Of a DNA stretch of 64,000 bases, positions 48,118 through 59,539 are shown piece by piece. Made by a program: the position numbers and the translations under genes. The notes under the pieces were generated by a model. It was given only the letters and a program-made list of their open reading frames with translations, was not told the origin of the DNA and searched no databases. Each line of letters opens with the position of its first letter. Position 1 is the first letter of the stretch. Location: NCBI GenBank assembly GCA_928212115.1, contig CAKMRJ010005523.1:247194629-247258628 (forward strand), given 5' to 3'. The stretch is from Lactuca virosa (taxonomy: Eukaryota > Streptophyta > Magnoliopsida > Asterales > Asteraceae).

Positions 48118-48515
48118 AAGAGAAAGTGTTGTAAGACTGCAGGGAGCTGTAGCATCCATAAGTTAGTGCCAAAGAGTGTGGTGATACTGCGGGAAGCTGT
48201 AGTATTCACCAGTCAGTGAGAGGGTGTTGTGAAACTGCGGGGAGCCATAGTTTTCACTGGTTAGAGGGAGAGCGTTGTATAATTGCAGGGAGCCGTAGTT
48301 TTTACTGGTCAGAGGGAGAGCGTTGTGAAACTGCGGTGAGCCGTAGCTTTCACTGGTCAGAAGGAGAGCATTGTGAAACTACGAGGAGCCGTAATTTTCA
48401 CTAGTCAGCAAGAGAGTATTGTGGAATTGCGGGGGGAACCGTAGCTTTCACTAGCCAGCGAGCAAGAGAGAAGCATTGTGAATCTACGGGGAGCTGTAGT
48501 ATTCGCTAGTCAGAG
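48118..48515 (+). repeat. Minisatellite of CTGCGG-GGAG-CCGTAG type hairpins in E9
   Basis: About eight units of roughly 50 bases with a core such as CTACGG-GGAG-CTGTAG or CTGCGG-TGAG-CCGTAG, followed by TTTTCACTGGTCAG-like spacer. It is homologous to the E7 array at 36912-37365. Several changes in one arm still pair through T-G wobble. Confidence 0.88.
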
Positions 48516-49681
48516 TAGGACACGGAGGAGTTCTTAGGCTTGGGTAGCCTTACCACTTCAGTCTTCTGGAACCTGGTTGCCGGGCCAGGGGCGAGATTGG
48601 GGTCTCCGTGTCGGTCGAGGATTGTTGTATCACGGGTTGAGGAGGGATTATCGTAAGCGGAAGGAATTGGAGAGATGGTGTGGGCATAAATTTGCGAATC
48701 GCGGGTACGGGTCGAGTATCAGATTGGAAATGAGTGGTTCCAATTATGCGTCGCGCCAGGTTCTCGAGTTTGAGTTAGCACTAGTGGTGTATTTTGAAGG
48801 CTAAATGAGATTCCGGACTTAGAGGTGGGTTCCTTTTTTAGGGGTATTGTGTGTCATCTGATGCTTAGACCTGTGTGGGTCAGTTCGTTTGTATGGGAAG
48901 GACCGTGAGACGTATGGAGCTAATGAGTGGTCGACGACAGAGGTCGAGGGTGAGACGATTTCAGTTGGGGTTGTAGTATTCGCTTGGGGTAAAGTGAACT
49001 TCGTGACTTGTGTGTCACACTGGGCCGAGATAGTTAGTGTGAGAAGGAAGTCAGTGAGACATTTTGGGGTATGCAATGGGTAACCTTTGGAGTTCAACTG
49101 TTGGGTCGGGAGATGACCTGGTGCTCAGTGTTGAAAGGGATATTTGAGAAGGGAGCTGGGGTTTATGATTGTTAGATGTCAGAGGATACTTCTGAGCAAG
49201 CATGATATTTTTCTTGTTTCTGAGGACAGGGTGTTGAGAGTTCATTGTTCATATGGGTTTTAGTTGCAGTACAGTGGATGGGTCCCTGGTGTGATGTGAT
49301 CCTTTCATTCCTTGGAGTATGATCTGGATTGTTTTATGTCTGGTATGAGTGATCGGTAGCCAATTTTGGGCATTGGCTTGTTTCTATCAGTCACAGTGAG
49401 AGAATCAGAGGGGCAGTGAGTTATCGGGGTCTATTATTCGAGGAGCGAATAACATGTTGATGTCTTCAGTGGGTGGTCTGGCAGTGAGGCAGGCCACTAG
49501 AGTTTCCAGACTCTGGAGAGTCGGAAGGGGAATCGTAGCGGCAGAAGGGTCTGTCCTTTTTTGGGTTTGGGAGTTTCTGTTTTGATTCAGGTGTCCGTGG
49601 AGGAAGATAGCTGTGTGGTATGAGATCCGTTCGGTGGTGCTTTTCGGGTTATTGGGTTCGATCTATGTGCTGTTGAGGAGT

Positions 49682-49699
49682 GATTTCGAGGGCGAAATC
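49682..49699 (+). other. Inverted repeat before the E9 polypurine tract
   Basis: GATTTCG-AGGG-CGAAATC, 7-bp stem; the same element in E7 is at 52716-52733 with loop AGGA. Similar GAGGACGAAAT texts are common just before the 3' LTR of plant Gypsy elements. Confidence 0.7.
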
Positions 49700-49719
49700 T
49701 AATTCAAGTGGGGGAGAAT

Positions 49720-51473
49720 TGTAACATCCAGACTTTCAGGTATATTATTGTGTGTTTAATTTTGGAAGATTTATGGAGTGACTCGACGAGTAGTGAGTCC
49801 AACTCGTCGAGTAGAATTGAGTTGTGTGCGTGGGATTAATGAATGGACTCGACGAGTCAGAGATCCGACTCGCCGAGTAGGTGTTGGGCAGAGAAACCCT
49901 AATTTCCCGGGGTTGGGGCCTATATAAGGGAAATTATGCCCCCATTTATGCCTCACCACCTGCCTAACCCTTCTATGTGAAATCCTAAATGAGTGTAGTG
50001 AGCTAAGAGGGTCTCCAAGCTAACCTTGAAGGATTTTAGTGAATCTTTGAGGAGGAAGAGGAGTTTGTTCAGCAAGAAACAAGAAGGAGTTGTTTGGGTT
50101 CATGCCTTTTCGTCCAGAGCTTCAAGAGGAAGGTAAAAAGCTTGAATCTTTGCCCTTTATTTGGTTAGATCTCATGAGTTGAGAAGTTAGGGTTTTCATA
50201 ACATATTATTTGGGACTTCGAGAATACAAAGTTATCTTGAGGTTTAAAACCTCAGATCTGGACCTTGTGAGGTCCCTAGAGCCCAAAAGTCCCGACTTTA
50301 TTCATCCATATGAGGAGTATGGTGTTTAACACCTTATGAGAACATGTATTGGTAGATTGGGGAAAAACCACCATGCATGAATGTAAAGATCGAAGCTTTA
50401 CGTGTCAATCGAGCCTTAGGATGGTAGATCTAGTGTTTGGAGTGATAGATCTGCCAAAAACCGTCTGAATGAGAAATCAGATCGAAAGGACTCGATGAGT
50501 CCATGGCCTGACTCGACGAGTCGGTGAGGGTTGTCCCGATGAGCTTGATCATGCGATAACTCGGCGAGTTGGGGGTCAACTCGACGAGCTGAGCTAGACC
50601 TTCGCGAGACTTCTGAGGAAACGAGTGGACTCGACGAGTCACATGGGTGCACTGAGCGAGTCGGGTCAAACATGGACTGTTAACTCGAGTTTGACTTCTG
50701 TTGACTTTAGGGTTGGGTCAATCATGAGTAATAGAGACCATGGAGGGGTAAAATGGTCTTTTAACCACTTCAAGAGTAGAGAGACAGAGAGAGATAGAGA
50801 ATAGCCTTCAGTTATTAGAGTCATGAAAAGAGTATTAATTAGAGATATTCATCCTTTGTGATAGGCGAAGGCTAGTTCGAGATTCGGGTAGGAGGTTATT
50901 TGCTTGCTTGGTTGCAAGGTGAGTCTTCTCACTATACTTACCATGAGTGGTACCGTTATGTGACTGAGATGTCTTATGTGTTATTCTGAGTACTGTGATA
51001 TCCTGCATTATGTCTATGTGATTTATGATGTGTATTATTCTGTGCTTACTGAGTTAGGACCGGAGGGTCCACCCGAGTTATGGGACTGGAGGGTCCCACT
51101 AAGACACATTGACCGGAGGGTCCACCCGAGTTATGGGACTGGAGGGTCCCACTAAGACACATTGACCGGAGGGTCTTATTGTTTTATAGCCTCGAGTGGC
51201 TAATGGGATATGTGTGGTATCTTGGGGAACCACTAAGCTTCATGCTTACCGTGTTATGTGTTATGTGTTTCAGGTTTTTCTCAGGATCACGGGAAGGCAC
51301 CGACTTGATTGTACACACCAGTGAAAGAGTTATATTTTGAGGATCCTGGATTTTAATCAAACAGTTACGGAGTTGCGATTTGTAAATTAAATAAAGGAGT
51401 TTTTGTGAAACGTGTTATGAGAATTATGTAATTTTAAATGAAAAAAAATTATTTGAAAATTTACAGTGTTACA
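49720..51473 (+). repeat. E9 3' LTR (1754 bp)
   Basis: Same ends as the 5' copy. It is 128 bases longer, mainly through a segment near 49889-49914 (with AAACCCTAATTTCC), one near 50970-51005, and a duplicated GGAG-hairpin unit (51110-51165). TATA-like CCTATATAAGGG is at 49919-49930. Confidence 0.93.
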
Positions 51474-51572
51474 GGATACCCAATGATGGTCATTTTACAG
51501 GCTGCTTCCTTAAACACCCCTTATAGACCAGCTTCGTGAATGAGGCCTACTAACGGTAAGACTGACCTATTC

Positions 51573-51610
<38 letters not shown>

Positions 51611-51726
51611 TAAACTTTTAATATTATAATGGTATAAGGGTGTATTTTAAACTTTTCAAATACTAGGTGGATTAATCTTATAATAAATTAAGATTTTAAT
51701 TTAATTAATTTTAAACAATTTCAAGG
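51474..51726 (-). other. E8 leader, distal part, ending in a deletion junction
   Basis: Begins with the duplicated GGATA and matches the E5 leader in reverse (AGGCCTACTAACGGTAAGAC at 51544-51563). A (TA)n run fills 51576-51607. Near 51726 it changes abruptly to E7 sequence without LTR or primer site. The exact join can be placed only within about 10 bases. Confidence 0.78.
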
Positions 51727-52754
51727 AGTCTTTGAGGAATCTTCAGATGGACGTAGCGTTCAACCTAGCATCGGGATAGTGTCGAGATGGTTTGAGTAGT
51801 TATTACCTGTGAAGTTTTCTGTTGGAAGTCGCGAAGGGCGACGGTGTGGGAGCCTTCTTGGCTCAGTAACCGGGCTGGAACACGAAATTTCAGATGATTG
51901 GCTGACGAATTGGGACCAGGGAGGTCTTGGTGGATTGAGGAAATCAGCCAGAAGGCAGTAGCCTGCTATTTCAGGCAGCTTCAGTGTTTTGGGCAGTATT
52001 AGTGATTTGGGGTTCCATGGGAATGAGGAGTTGGGTAATGCCAAGTCACTCACAACAGGATTAAATAATCTCAGAGTAATTGGTTTGACCCTGTTGCGCA
52101 GCTCTCGTCTGAGTCTAACCGTTGTAGAGATGAATCTTCTACTCGAAGGATTATCTAGGCCTCCTGTCGGAGTTAAGTGTTCTTTAACGGTATATGGTCA
52201 GTGACTTCGTCTCCATCGAGATGACAATGTGATCAGGGAGTGGAAGCATTTTGTGTGGTGTGAGACCCTATGAGGATGGCTTGGTGGCAGTTCGGTGTGA
52301 GGGGTCTGTCAGGGAGTCAGAGCATTTAGACTTAGGTTTCGGATTCCAGATAAGTGGGATCGGTTTCTATTCAAGACTTGATGATTCGATCTTCATCGGA
52401 TTTGGGGAATTATTCCAAGGATGGTTTCAGCAGATCTGGAAAGATCGTTGCTAGAAGTGTTATGATTGGTCTGCAACTCGTTGAGAGTTTGGCATAAAGT
52501 GGTTTCAGCACAGGCGAGCTGTCGGGAAGTCGGGATATGGTAGGTTTCAGGTCTCAGAAGGTAGAAGTGGCTTGCAAGGGTTGAAGGTTTGGGTGTATTT
52601 TCGGGATAGAAGTTTCGGTTCGGGTTTCGGTTTCCTTAAGAAGGTTATTTTATGCGTAGAATTTCCGGTCATGATCATCAGGTTGATTGTGTTGGCATAA
52701 GTGTTAATAAGGAGCGATTTCGAGGACGAAATCTAAGTTAAGTGGGTGGAGAGT
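51727..52754 (+). other. E7 internal region, right part
   Basis: About 1 kb of non-coding sequence leading to the 3' LTR. The first 25 bases (GGAGTCTTTGAGGAATCTTC...) nearly repeat 35947-35971 of the left part and then diverge. Near the end lie the inverted repeat GATTTCG-AGGA-CGAAATC (52716-52733) and the purine-rich AGTGGGTGGAGAGT (52741-52754). I see no gene here. Confidence 0.72.
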
Positions 52755-55123
52755 TGTAACACCCGGAATTTAGAAGGTTAATCATGGAAATAAAACCATA
52801 TTTCTAAAGGTTAAATCGTTGAGTTTAAGGCATAAACGTGACGTGTTGGAAATATGTGGCACACGCATTTTGAAGATCAACTTGTCGAGTTGGGGAGGTC
52901 TAACTTGACGAGTTGGCACAGGAAGAGAAAACCCTAATTTTTCGGGTATTGCACCCTATTTAAAGGACTTAACTTCTAGGGCAGGCCTCCTTACCAGCCT
53001 ACCTTGTCCAGAAGAAACCCTAGATTGTTTTTCCACTTGTTCCTTGAGTTTTATGAGTTTTAGAGTGATTGTTGGAGATCTTTGAATGAAGCATTGAAGA
53101 CAGAAACATCAAGCTTGGAGGAGTAATCTTGGATCCAGAAACCCTACATCAAAGACTACATCTTGGAGGTATAAATTCATAACCTTGACATGTAGCTTAC
53201 TAGATCTCATCTCTTGTATTTTTGGCTTGGTTTTGGGTCTTTGACCGAGTTATCCAAGAAGAAGAGGATTCCAGGGGTTGTTAGGGCATATCTGACCCCT
53301 AAATGACCTCTTGAAGCTTAAAGTTGAAAGCTCTATGGGTCCCTATGTCCCATGCTTGCCATATGTTCATTATGAATCCTAAAATGGACCTTAGAGAGTG
53401 TTTCAAGCATACATGGACTTAAAGTTAGAAACTTTACGTGATTTGTCCACCCTTAGACATTAGATCTGTGTTTTGGGACGATGAAATGAGAGTTTAAGGG
53501 CTTAATGGGTCAATACCTTCCTTAAAGGACTTAGGGTTTGAGTTTGTAGCCTCATGGATGATCCTTGGGGGTAAAGTTGGAAACTTTATCCTAATAGACA
53601 TTTCTATGGATGAGGATCTGAGGTTTGGAGCCTTTCGAATTCAAGAAAAACGGCTTAATGCATTAAGAGGGTTAACAGATCGAAGAACTCGAGAAGTTCG
53701 TGGGTGAACTCAGCGAGTTGGGTTAGGGTTGCCCCGAGTCTGTTGAAAAGCAGAGGAACTCGACGAGTTGTAGGAAAACTCAACGAGTTGGATCGCAATA
53801 TCACGATTCTCACTTGGGAGTGGACTCGACGAGTTGAAGGACCAACTCGGCGAGTTAGGTCACCTGGACCGTTGACTTTGGCGTTGACTTTGACCTTTGA
53901 CCGATGTATTTGACCAAGTTTGTCCCGGTGGGTGTTGAAGTAACCTGGAGTGTATTGGAGGGGATATGGGCTTAGGATAAGACACATATGGGATTGGGGC
54001 CAATTTGGAAAATTGGGCCATAAGTGGGCCATATGTTGGGCCTTGGTTGATTATTTGGCTTTTGGGCCTTCAGAGTGTGAGTTTGGGCCTTGGTTTTGAA
54101 CCAAGCTAGGTTAGGGGTAAAATGGTCCTTTTACCCCAAGTGTGGATTTATGGTTATGCATTAAAACCCAAATGGTTAATTAGGTGTTGTTTTGATATGG
54201 ACAGTTGGGGAGTCTGTCATCCAGCAGCTAGAGTTTTATCCGCGGGACTTCGACAGTGTGAGATGAGTCTCCTTACCATACCAATGGGTCGAAGGCACCA
54301 AGGCCGACCCATTCAGTTAGTTGTGATGATTATTGTGGAATCATTATTGATATGCCTAGTATGTATTTGAATGTGCTAGTACCTTATTGGTTAGGCATGG
54401 AAGACCCATGGGGGGAGGGGGAGCCCGTGACAGTTGGATATATGACCATGGGGGAGCCCATGGCATTCCAGGTAAAGACCATGGGGGAGCCCATGACACA
54501 TAGGTATAAGACCCTGGGGGGGCCCACAGAATCCTGGAGTAAGACCCTGGAGGGAGTCCACGGTATCCCAATATGTTTATATGTGGTATGCTAGTTATTT
54601 CTATGATATGTGGTATGCTATTTGACTCTGTGTTATTTCCATGGAAGACCCCGGGGGAGCCCGTGGCAGTTGGATATCAGACCATGGGGGAGCCCACGAC
54701 ATTCCAGGTAAAGACCATGGGGAGCCCATGGCACATAGGTATAACGCCCTGGAGGGAGCCCAAGACATCCTGGAGCTAGTAAGACCTTGGAGGGTTTCCA
54801 CGGCATCCTTATATGTTTATATGCATGGCTTATGTGATTGATATGGTTTATGTGATTATGTGGATTATGTGGGGTATGCTCTGGGGAACTCACTAAGCTT
54901 TGTGCTTACGGTTTTGTTTATGGTTTCAGGTATCATCGGTTTGGAAAGGAAGGGTCCAGCTTGATCGCAGCGCACACACCCGTGTTTTCCGCAATATGTG
55001 ATTTGGGATGAACTCTAATACATGTTTTTAATTAGCAATGATTTGGAATGTTGAATTAAACGATATCTGTGTTTTAACTATAATAAAAATGAAATTTTTA
55101 CCCTTGATTTTTGGATCGTTGCA
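52755..55123 (+). repeat. E7 3' LTR (2369 bp)
   Basis: Starts TGTAACACCC, keeping the TG lost in the 5' copy, and ends GGATCGTTGCA. It repeats the full layout of the 5' LTR: palindromes (52800-52920 and 53690-53865), TATA-like CTATTTAAAGG (52956-52966), TTGAC boxes (53871-53917), hairpin minisatellite (54405-54800) and the conserved block (54883-54909). Confidence 0.93.
54405..54800 (+). repeat. G-rich hairpin minisatellite in the E7 3' LTR
   Basis: Same array as in the 5' LTR. Units at about 54447 and 54478 read CCATGGG-GGAG-CCCATG(G/A), with seven or six pairs around a GGAG loop. Unit lengths differ slightly from the 5' copy. Confidence 0.88.
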
Positions 55124-57867
55124 ACAATGGTCAAGCGAATGTGTTAGAAGGATCAATCTCCCAAATTTCCATGGACCTTAACATTGGTAGTACATAAAAG
55201 GTTTCTCTTCCCAATGGAAAGGGATCGGCTAAGGTAAAACTATTTGACCATATGGTAAAGAGAAAGGCTAATTCTGAGATAGTCCCATGTCTCATTCCTG
55301 AAGAGTCCATATGTTTCTATTGCCAATTGAAGGGACATTAGATGCGAAGCAGCCCTGACTACCTACAGGATCACAGAGATCGTAAAGTCAAGATGTATGA
55401 CTCTACTTCAGGTACATCCATTATCTAACTCCATTAAGTTCCTATTCATGGATTCTTAATACATGATGTGATAGTCACATTTTGGTGTTTTGCAGGATCT
55501 TAGAGAAAGAAGGAAGCTTAAGAAGAAGAGTGAGTTGAATCTGATCATGAGAGATGGATTTCAATCGCATGGTTCGAGGATCAGATTTTTAAGCTTTTGA
55601 TCAGGAGTTATGATAGATTAATAAATTGCTTAGGAAATATGTCTAGAAACATAGTTTTCATATGTTTGCATTGTATGGATAATTTTTTCCGCATTTTATC
55701 AATAAAGTAAATTGTTGGTTTTACTTTACATTTCCTTGCAATGGAATTTATCAAAATTGGTGGTTATATTTCTATTATTAGCAATATTAAATATGGATTT
55801 GATTCTTTGTTATATCATTTGTGGTAATGTCATAATTGACCAAGTGAAAAAGGAATTCTCATCACCCAAGTTTTAGTTGGATAGAAACTTGGAGTCATAC
55901 AATTCAAATTGTGTGATGTGTGAGAATCTTGATCTTTGAAAGATTAAGACTAATTCGTTGATCACATGTTTATGTGAATCAAAGTGAAGGACTAAAGGAT
56001 CTAGTACACATTGATGTGGACTGGTCAGATCCACCACAAAGGACGATAAGTCTATTCGTCATGATTTACTGATGGTTCAGTAAATATGGTTATACTTATA
56101 GGATTAAGTGTAATTCTGATTATTTGAAAGGTTTCAAATAATGGCAGAACAAATATGAAGAATCTATTAGGCAGAAAAATAATGGTTTCTCCAATCTGAA
56201 AGGAAAGGAGATTACTTTAGTATCATGTTTAATGATTATCTTAATGATTTTTGGAACTATGTCACAATTGATCCTCTAAGGACATCTTAGTGAATTTGTT
56301 TTTGACTAAGAAGAGGAATTGATAATTGTTGGAATAGCTTAATCAAGCGATAATTCGTACTTCGTTTTCGAATCAAGTTTTAGAGTCACACTCTATTAAC
56401 TTCGAATCCCATCTCGAACTAAGTAGGTTTATAACACCTCATGAAATGTGGAGTAGAAATGTTTTCTTACTCTAGAACATTTGAAATTGGTAGTTGTGAT
56501 GTTTTGGTTAAAAAAAAGATAAACTAGTACCAATTAAATGAAGTGTTTTCTTGAAAAGAACCCATACTACCCTTTGATTTTTTGGTTTTGCTTGTCAAGG
56601 AATGTTCCTTAACAGAAAAACTTATATGTCAATAAGTCAGTGTTAGTCTTATTGTCTTGAATAGTTTCAAAAGTCAATCAAGAATAAACCTTTTAGTTAT
56701 CACTAGAACACGACCTGAGGTTGATAACCTATCGTGTTAAGTTGACACATTCTTATTTTTTGTGCACCTTCTAGTTAAATTGACTATGCATGTACATTCT
56801 ATGGTTCTCATTTGATTGCAATAAGCAGAGCACATTGGTCAGTGAGAGTATATTGGTCAATGGAAGTGAGCTGTTTGACAACTTGGAAGCATTGGCAGGC
56901 CCTTGTGCTACCAGAAGGCAAGAAATTAAGAGTAAACAAAGTTCAGTCCATGAAAGAAAAAACTAAATTTGATTTTGGTTTTGTCCTCAATCTTATCTTA
57001 TGATTGTAGGTTGGAATTGATAAATTCACATAGATAGGAACACATACACCATAAAATCTAGGTGGCAAAAATTTTTGCTCTAATTCTTGAAAAAGATTAT
57101 GAGGAAACACTTTTACTAGTAGATTTTGAATCTTATGGATATCATTGTTAGCAGGTGTGATAATTGCATTCTCAAATTTGTATATGATTACGACATCCCT
57201 TTTCATAGTTCGAATTGTGAGAAATGGCAAGTAATAGTTTGAACATTCAGGACTTATCGCTGTAAGTTCTAAATGGGTTTAAACACACACATATGCTATC
57301 TAATGAAGGTGTATGAGCTTGAGAAGTCTAGATGAAGACTTATCAAAGCACCACATATCAGAAATTTGAACTTTAGAAAGAAAGTCAATAGTATTGATTT
57401 CTAGGAGTCCAGTTGATTTCTGGATACATGTCAAAGCTAGTGAGAGCATAACTCTTATGCAGATAGGAGTATAATTGTTATGCTAGTGGGAGCATAATTG
57501 TTATACTAAGTGTTGCAGGTTATCAATACTATTTGTAGGAAACAAAGGTTATAAATTTGCAAGTTGCAGAGTTTGAAAATTGTTTTGCTATAGAAAGTTA
57601 TAGGAAAGAGAGCACTTATACTTCATTTCAAATCTAAAAGTATAGATTGAAGGATTTTAATGGAACTTAGTCATGATAATATATGAATATCATGTTGAAG
57701 TGATTCAACATAGGAAAATTCTATATATGGAAATATTATAGCAAGAGACTGATCAAGTATCATGTCTCGAATCTCATATGCTTCAGATATAGGATTGATT
57801 ACATATGCTATGATATTCACTTGTTCAGATTTTCCAAATGCCTAGGGAATTAAGAAGGAAAAAGTGT
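55124..57867 (+). mobile_element. E5 right part: zinc-knuckle remnant, decayed pol
   Basis: E5 resumes after E7. The gag linker and zinc knuckle can be read at about 55136-55430 (CFYCQLKGH then a stop, and the last cysteine lost). The protease site at 55451-55475 reads NT plus a stop. The integrase relic lies at 55985-56140 and the integrase to reverse transcriptase linker at 56590-56680. Three AGCATAATTGTTATGCT-type units are at 57440-57516. No long frame survives. E10 interrupts at 57868; the E5 3' LTR is not in the window. Confidence 0.83.
55136..56140 (+). pseudogene. pol: E5 gag C-terminus, protease and integrase remnants
   Basis: Continuation of the gag broken at 31585. The linker keeps FDHMVKRKANSEIVPC, followed by a knuckle lacking its last cysteine. 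The protease active-site text at 55451-55475 has the same Asp-to-Asn change as E3 and E8, plus a stop in place of the glycine. The integrase relic near 55990-56100 keeps LVHIDVDWSDPPQR. Stops and phase changes are frequent. Confidence 0.72.
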
Positions 57868-58651
57868 TGAGTTATGAGCAAAACAACATTCATATGGTTT
57901 TCATGCAAACCCTAATGCTTGGATCTAGTTTTTCTAATTGTACATGCAAAATTGTCCAAGACTTATAAACCTAATACTAGCATACAAAATTTTGAGATTA
58001 ATAACTAATACTAGTTTAGATGATTACCTTTCAATTGTAGCAAGAATCTTCAACCTTTGAGAGCTTTAGTATCACAAGTGTAATACCTCTAATCGATTAA
58101 AAATACCAAAGCAAATGGAGAATGATGGAGAGAGGGGAAGGAGGCTCAAAATCGGCTGGAACTCTTCTAGGGTTTCAAGTGGCCGATTTGGCTATCCTAA
58201 GGGGTCCTTATATAGCTACAGAATTAGGGTTTCAGTCAAATACCTAAACTGGTTGCTTAAGCCCTAAGCAGCCCCTAGGAATCTTCCAAAATCAAGCCCT
58301 TGGACGAAATCCTTATGGGCTCCCATAAGATTTCGTCGATCCCTTGCTTAAGGGATCCACAGCCCATTTTGCAACTATCTTATAATTACAATTCCAGTCC
58401 AATTAGTTTAATTAATATCTTTTGACCACAAAATTAATTCTAAATTAATTCTTGACCAATATTAATTAAACAATACGATTTCTCTTTTAATATATATTAT
58501 TCACATAATATATTAATAAACCACATTTATCTTCTTTCTCCGTTATTCATCCAGTCAAGTTGCTTTGGTGAAGGCAACCCAAAAGGACCATGCTACAACC
58601 GGGTCAAGTACATACAAAATATAGTTATGGGCTTAGACACCTAGTCCAGCA
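57868..58651 (-). repeat. E10 3' LTR (784 bp)
   Basis: In sense direction starts TGCTGGACTAGG at 58651, one base off the family start TGTTGGATTAGG at several places, and ends GCTCATAACTCA at 57868. A TATA-like element (complement of CCTTATATAGC at 58207-58217) is present. Confidence 0.87.
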
Positions 58652-59503
58652 GTTTCCCACATGGATAAGTCTAATAACTATAATTGCAAGTACGACTTGA
58701 AAATCTGATTAGCAATCGTAGCTCTCAAAAGCTGATGTCGAACTCTGACACGTCCTTTAGATAAAGGATCATATAGTCCTCCGTTCTCAAGATATCATGT
58801 GGACAATCACTTGGAACATTGTCATACTTATTGTCCAACAGTTTGTTTCTCGATCTCTGATTCGTCTGACATAGAACTTAGCTGAACACATCAACTTAGT
58901 CCTGACCGGGCCCGACACATAAGTCAAAACAAAATCATCGAGGGGCCCAAGATATCGCTTTTAGCCTCATAGGATAAAAGGAACAGACAAACTTCGACTT
59001 ATATGCTTGTACTATTTACTCATCAAATGGTACACAACAATGCGTTTTATAACATCAAGTTACTGATGCGTTTACGCATTATCAATGCACAACGGACTCA
59101 TAAACAACAACTCATATATCTAGGTTAAAGACTATATGATATTACCATCTCACAATCACTCGTGATTAAATTCTATGAAGTGATTCATGTGAGTGCAGGT
59201 TTAATCCAATACTCAAATCATATTTCATAAGCACTCATGAACGTTGCAGCAAACCTTTGCCATGTCTAAACGCTTAGACAATCTACAAGCCAATTCATGA
59301 CAGTCTTTTTTCATACTTACTTCCAACGTATGATCAACTGTGGATAGTTGAAATAATCTTATTATTTAGAAAGTAAAAACATGCAAAGTGAAACAATAAT
59401 AAATAATTAACACAAGACAATATCTTTACTTATAAATAAAACTCCTTTATTTAATCATCAAATGTTAATTACAATTTATCTATTACAAGTTTCTAAAAGC
59501 TAT

Positions 59504-59539
59504 CTAATCACTAAAACTAATATCGTCCTTTAGCCCAAT
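59504..59539 (-). pseudogene. pol: E10 RNase H C-terminal end
   Basis: The last codons read IGLKDDISFSD and a stop at 59504-59506, matching the end of E6 pol (SIGLKDDISLD). The upstream part of the gene is displaced by E11. Too little remains to judge whether the gene was intact. Confidence 0.75.

Larger units (their letters stand above)
45191..49719 (+). other. E9 internal region, non-coding
   Basis: 4.5 kb without a recognisable protein; frames are short and carry no retroelement motif. The first 900 bases resemble the leaders of E7 and E11 (for example the blocks around 45770-45905 and 46038-46082). Two minisatellites lie at 46128-46310 and 48118-48515. Before the 3' LTR an inverted repeat GATTTCG-AGGG-CGAAATC (49682-49699) precedes the purine tract. 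Confidence 0.75.
43565..51473 (+). mobile_element. E9: Gypsy-type element without recognised genes
   Basis: LTRs 43565-45190 and 49720-51473 enclose 4.5 kb. Identical duplications GGATA flank it (43560-43564, 51474-51478). The broken E8 leader on either side joins to match the intact E5 leader near 30547. Primer site TTGGTATCAGAGCC follows the 5' LTR, and AAGTGGGGGAGAA precedes the 3' LTR. No gag or pol motif was found; internal blocks are shared with E7 and E11, so E9 is probably a non-autonomous relative. Confidence 0.94.
37416..51726 (-). mobile_element. E8: non-autonomous Copia element, minus strand, 5' end lost
   Basis: On the minus strand: leader (51726-51474 and 43564-42888, split by E9), gag (42887-42138), decayed pol (42137-38277) and 3' LTR (38276-37416). 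The purine tract (complement of TTGGATAAG...CACCCACTTGG text at 38277-38295) precedes the LTR. No 5' LTR, primer site or right-hand target duplication exists; at about 51726 the sequence changes directly to E7, so the 5' end was deleted after insertion. It is the same family as E3 and E5. Confidence 0.85.
31586..55123 (+). mobile_element. E7: Gypsy-type element with 2.36-kb LTRs, no recognised genes
   Basis: Its own sequence is 31586-37415 and about 51727-55123; the middle is E8 with E9 inside. LTRs are 31586-33940 and 52755-55123. Flanks are GCAAT (31581-31585) and ACAAT (55124-55128), a target duplication with one mismatch. The insertion site in E5 is confirmed by the matching uninterrupted text of E3 near 4485-4530. 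The primer site is TTGGTATCAGAGCC and the purine tract lies before 52755. I found no gag or pol in either internal part, although leader blocks are shared with the coding element E11, so E7 looks non-autonomous. Confidence 0.92.
57868..59539 (-). mobile_element. E10: Copia element, 3' part, minus strand
   Basis: 3' LTR (58651-57868 in sense) preceded by a purine tract (complement of TTTCCCACATGGATAAG at 58653-58669), 3' region (58670-59503) and the last codons of RNase H. The 3' region resembles that of E6. E11 interrupts it at 59540, and the rest lies beyond the right edge. It is inserted in E5 after AGTGT (57863-57867). Confidence 0.87.
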
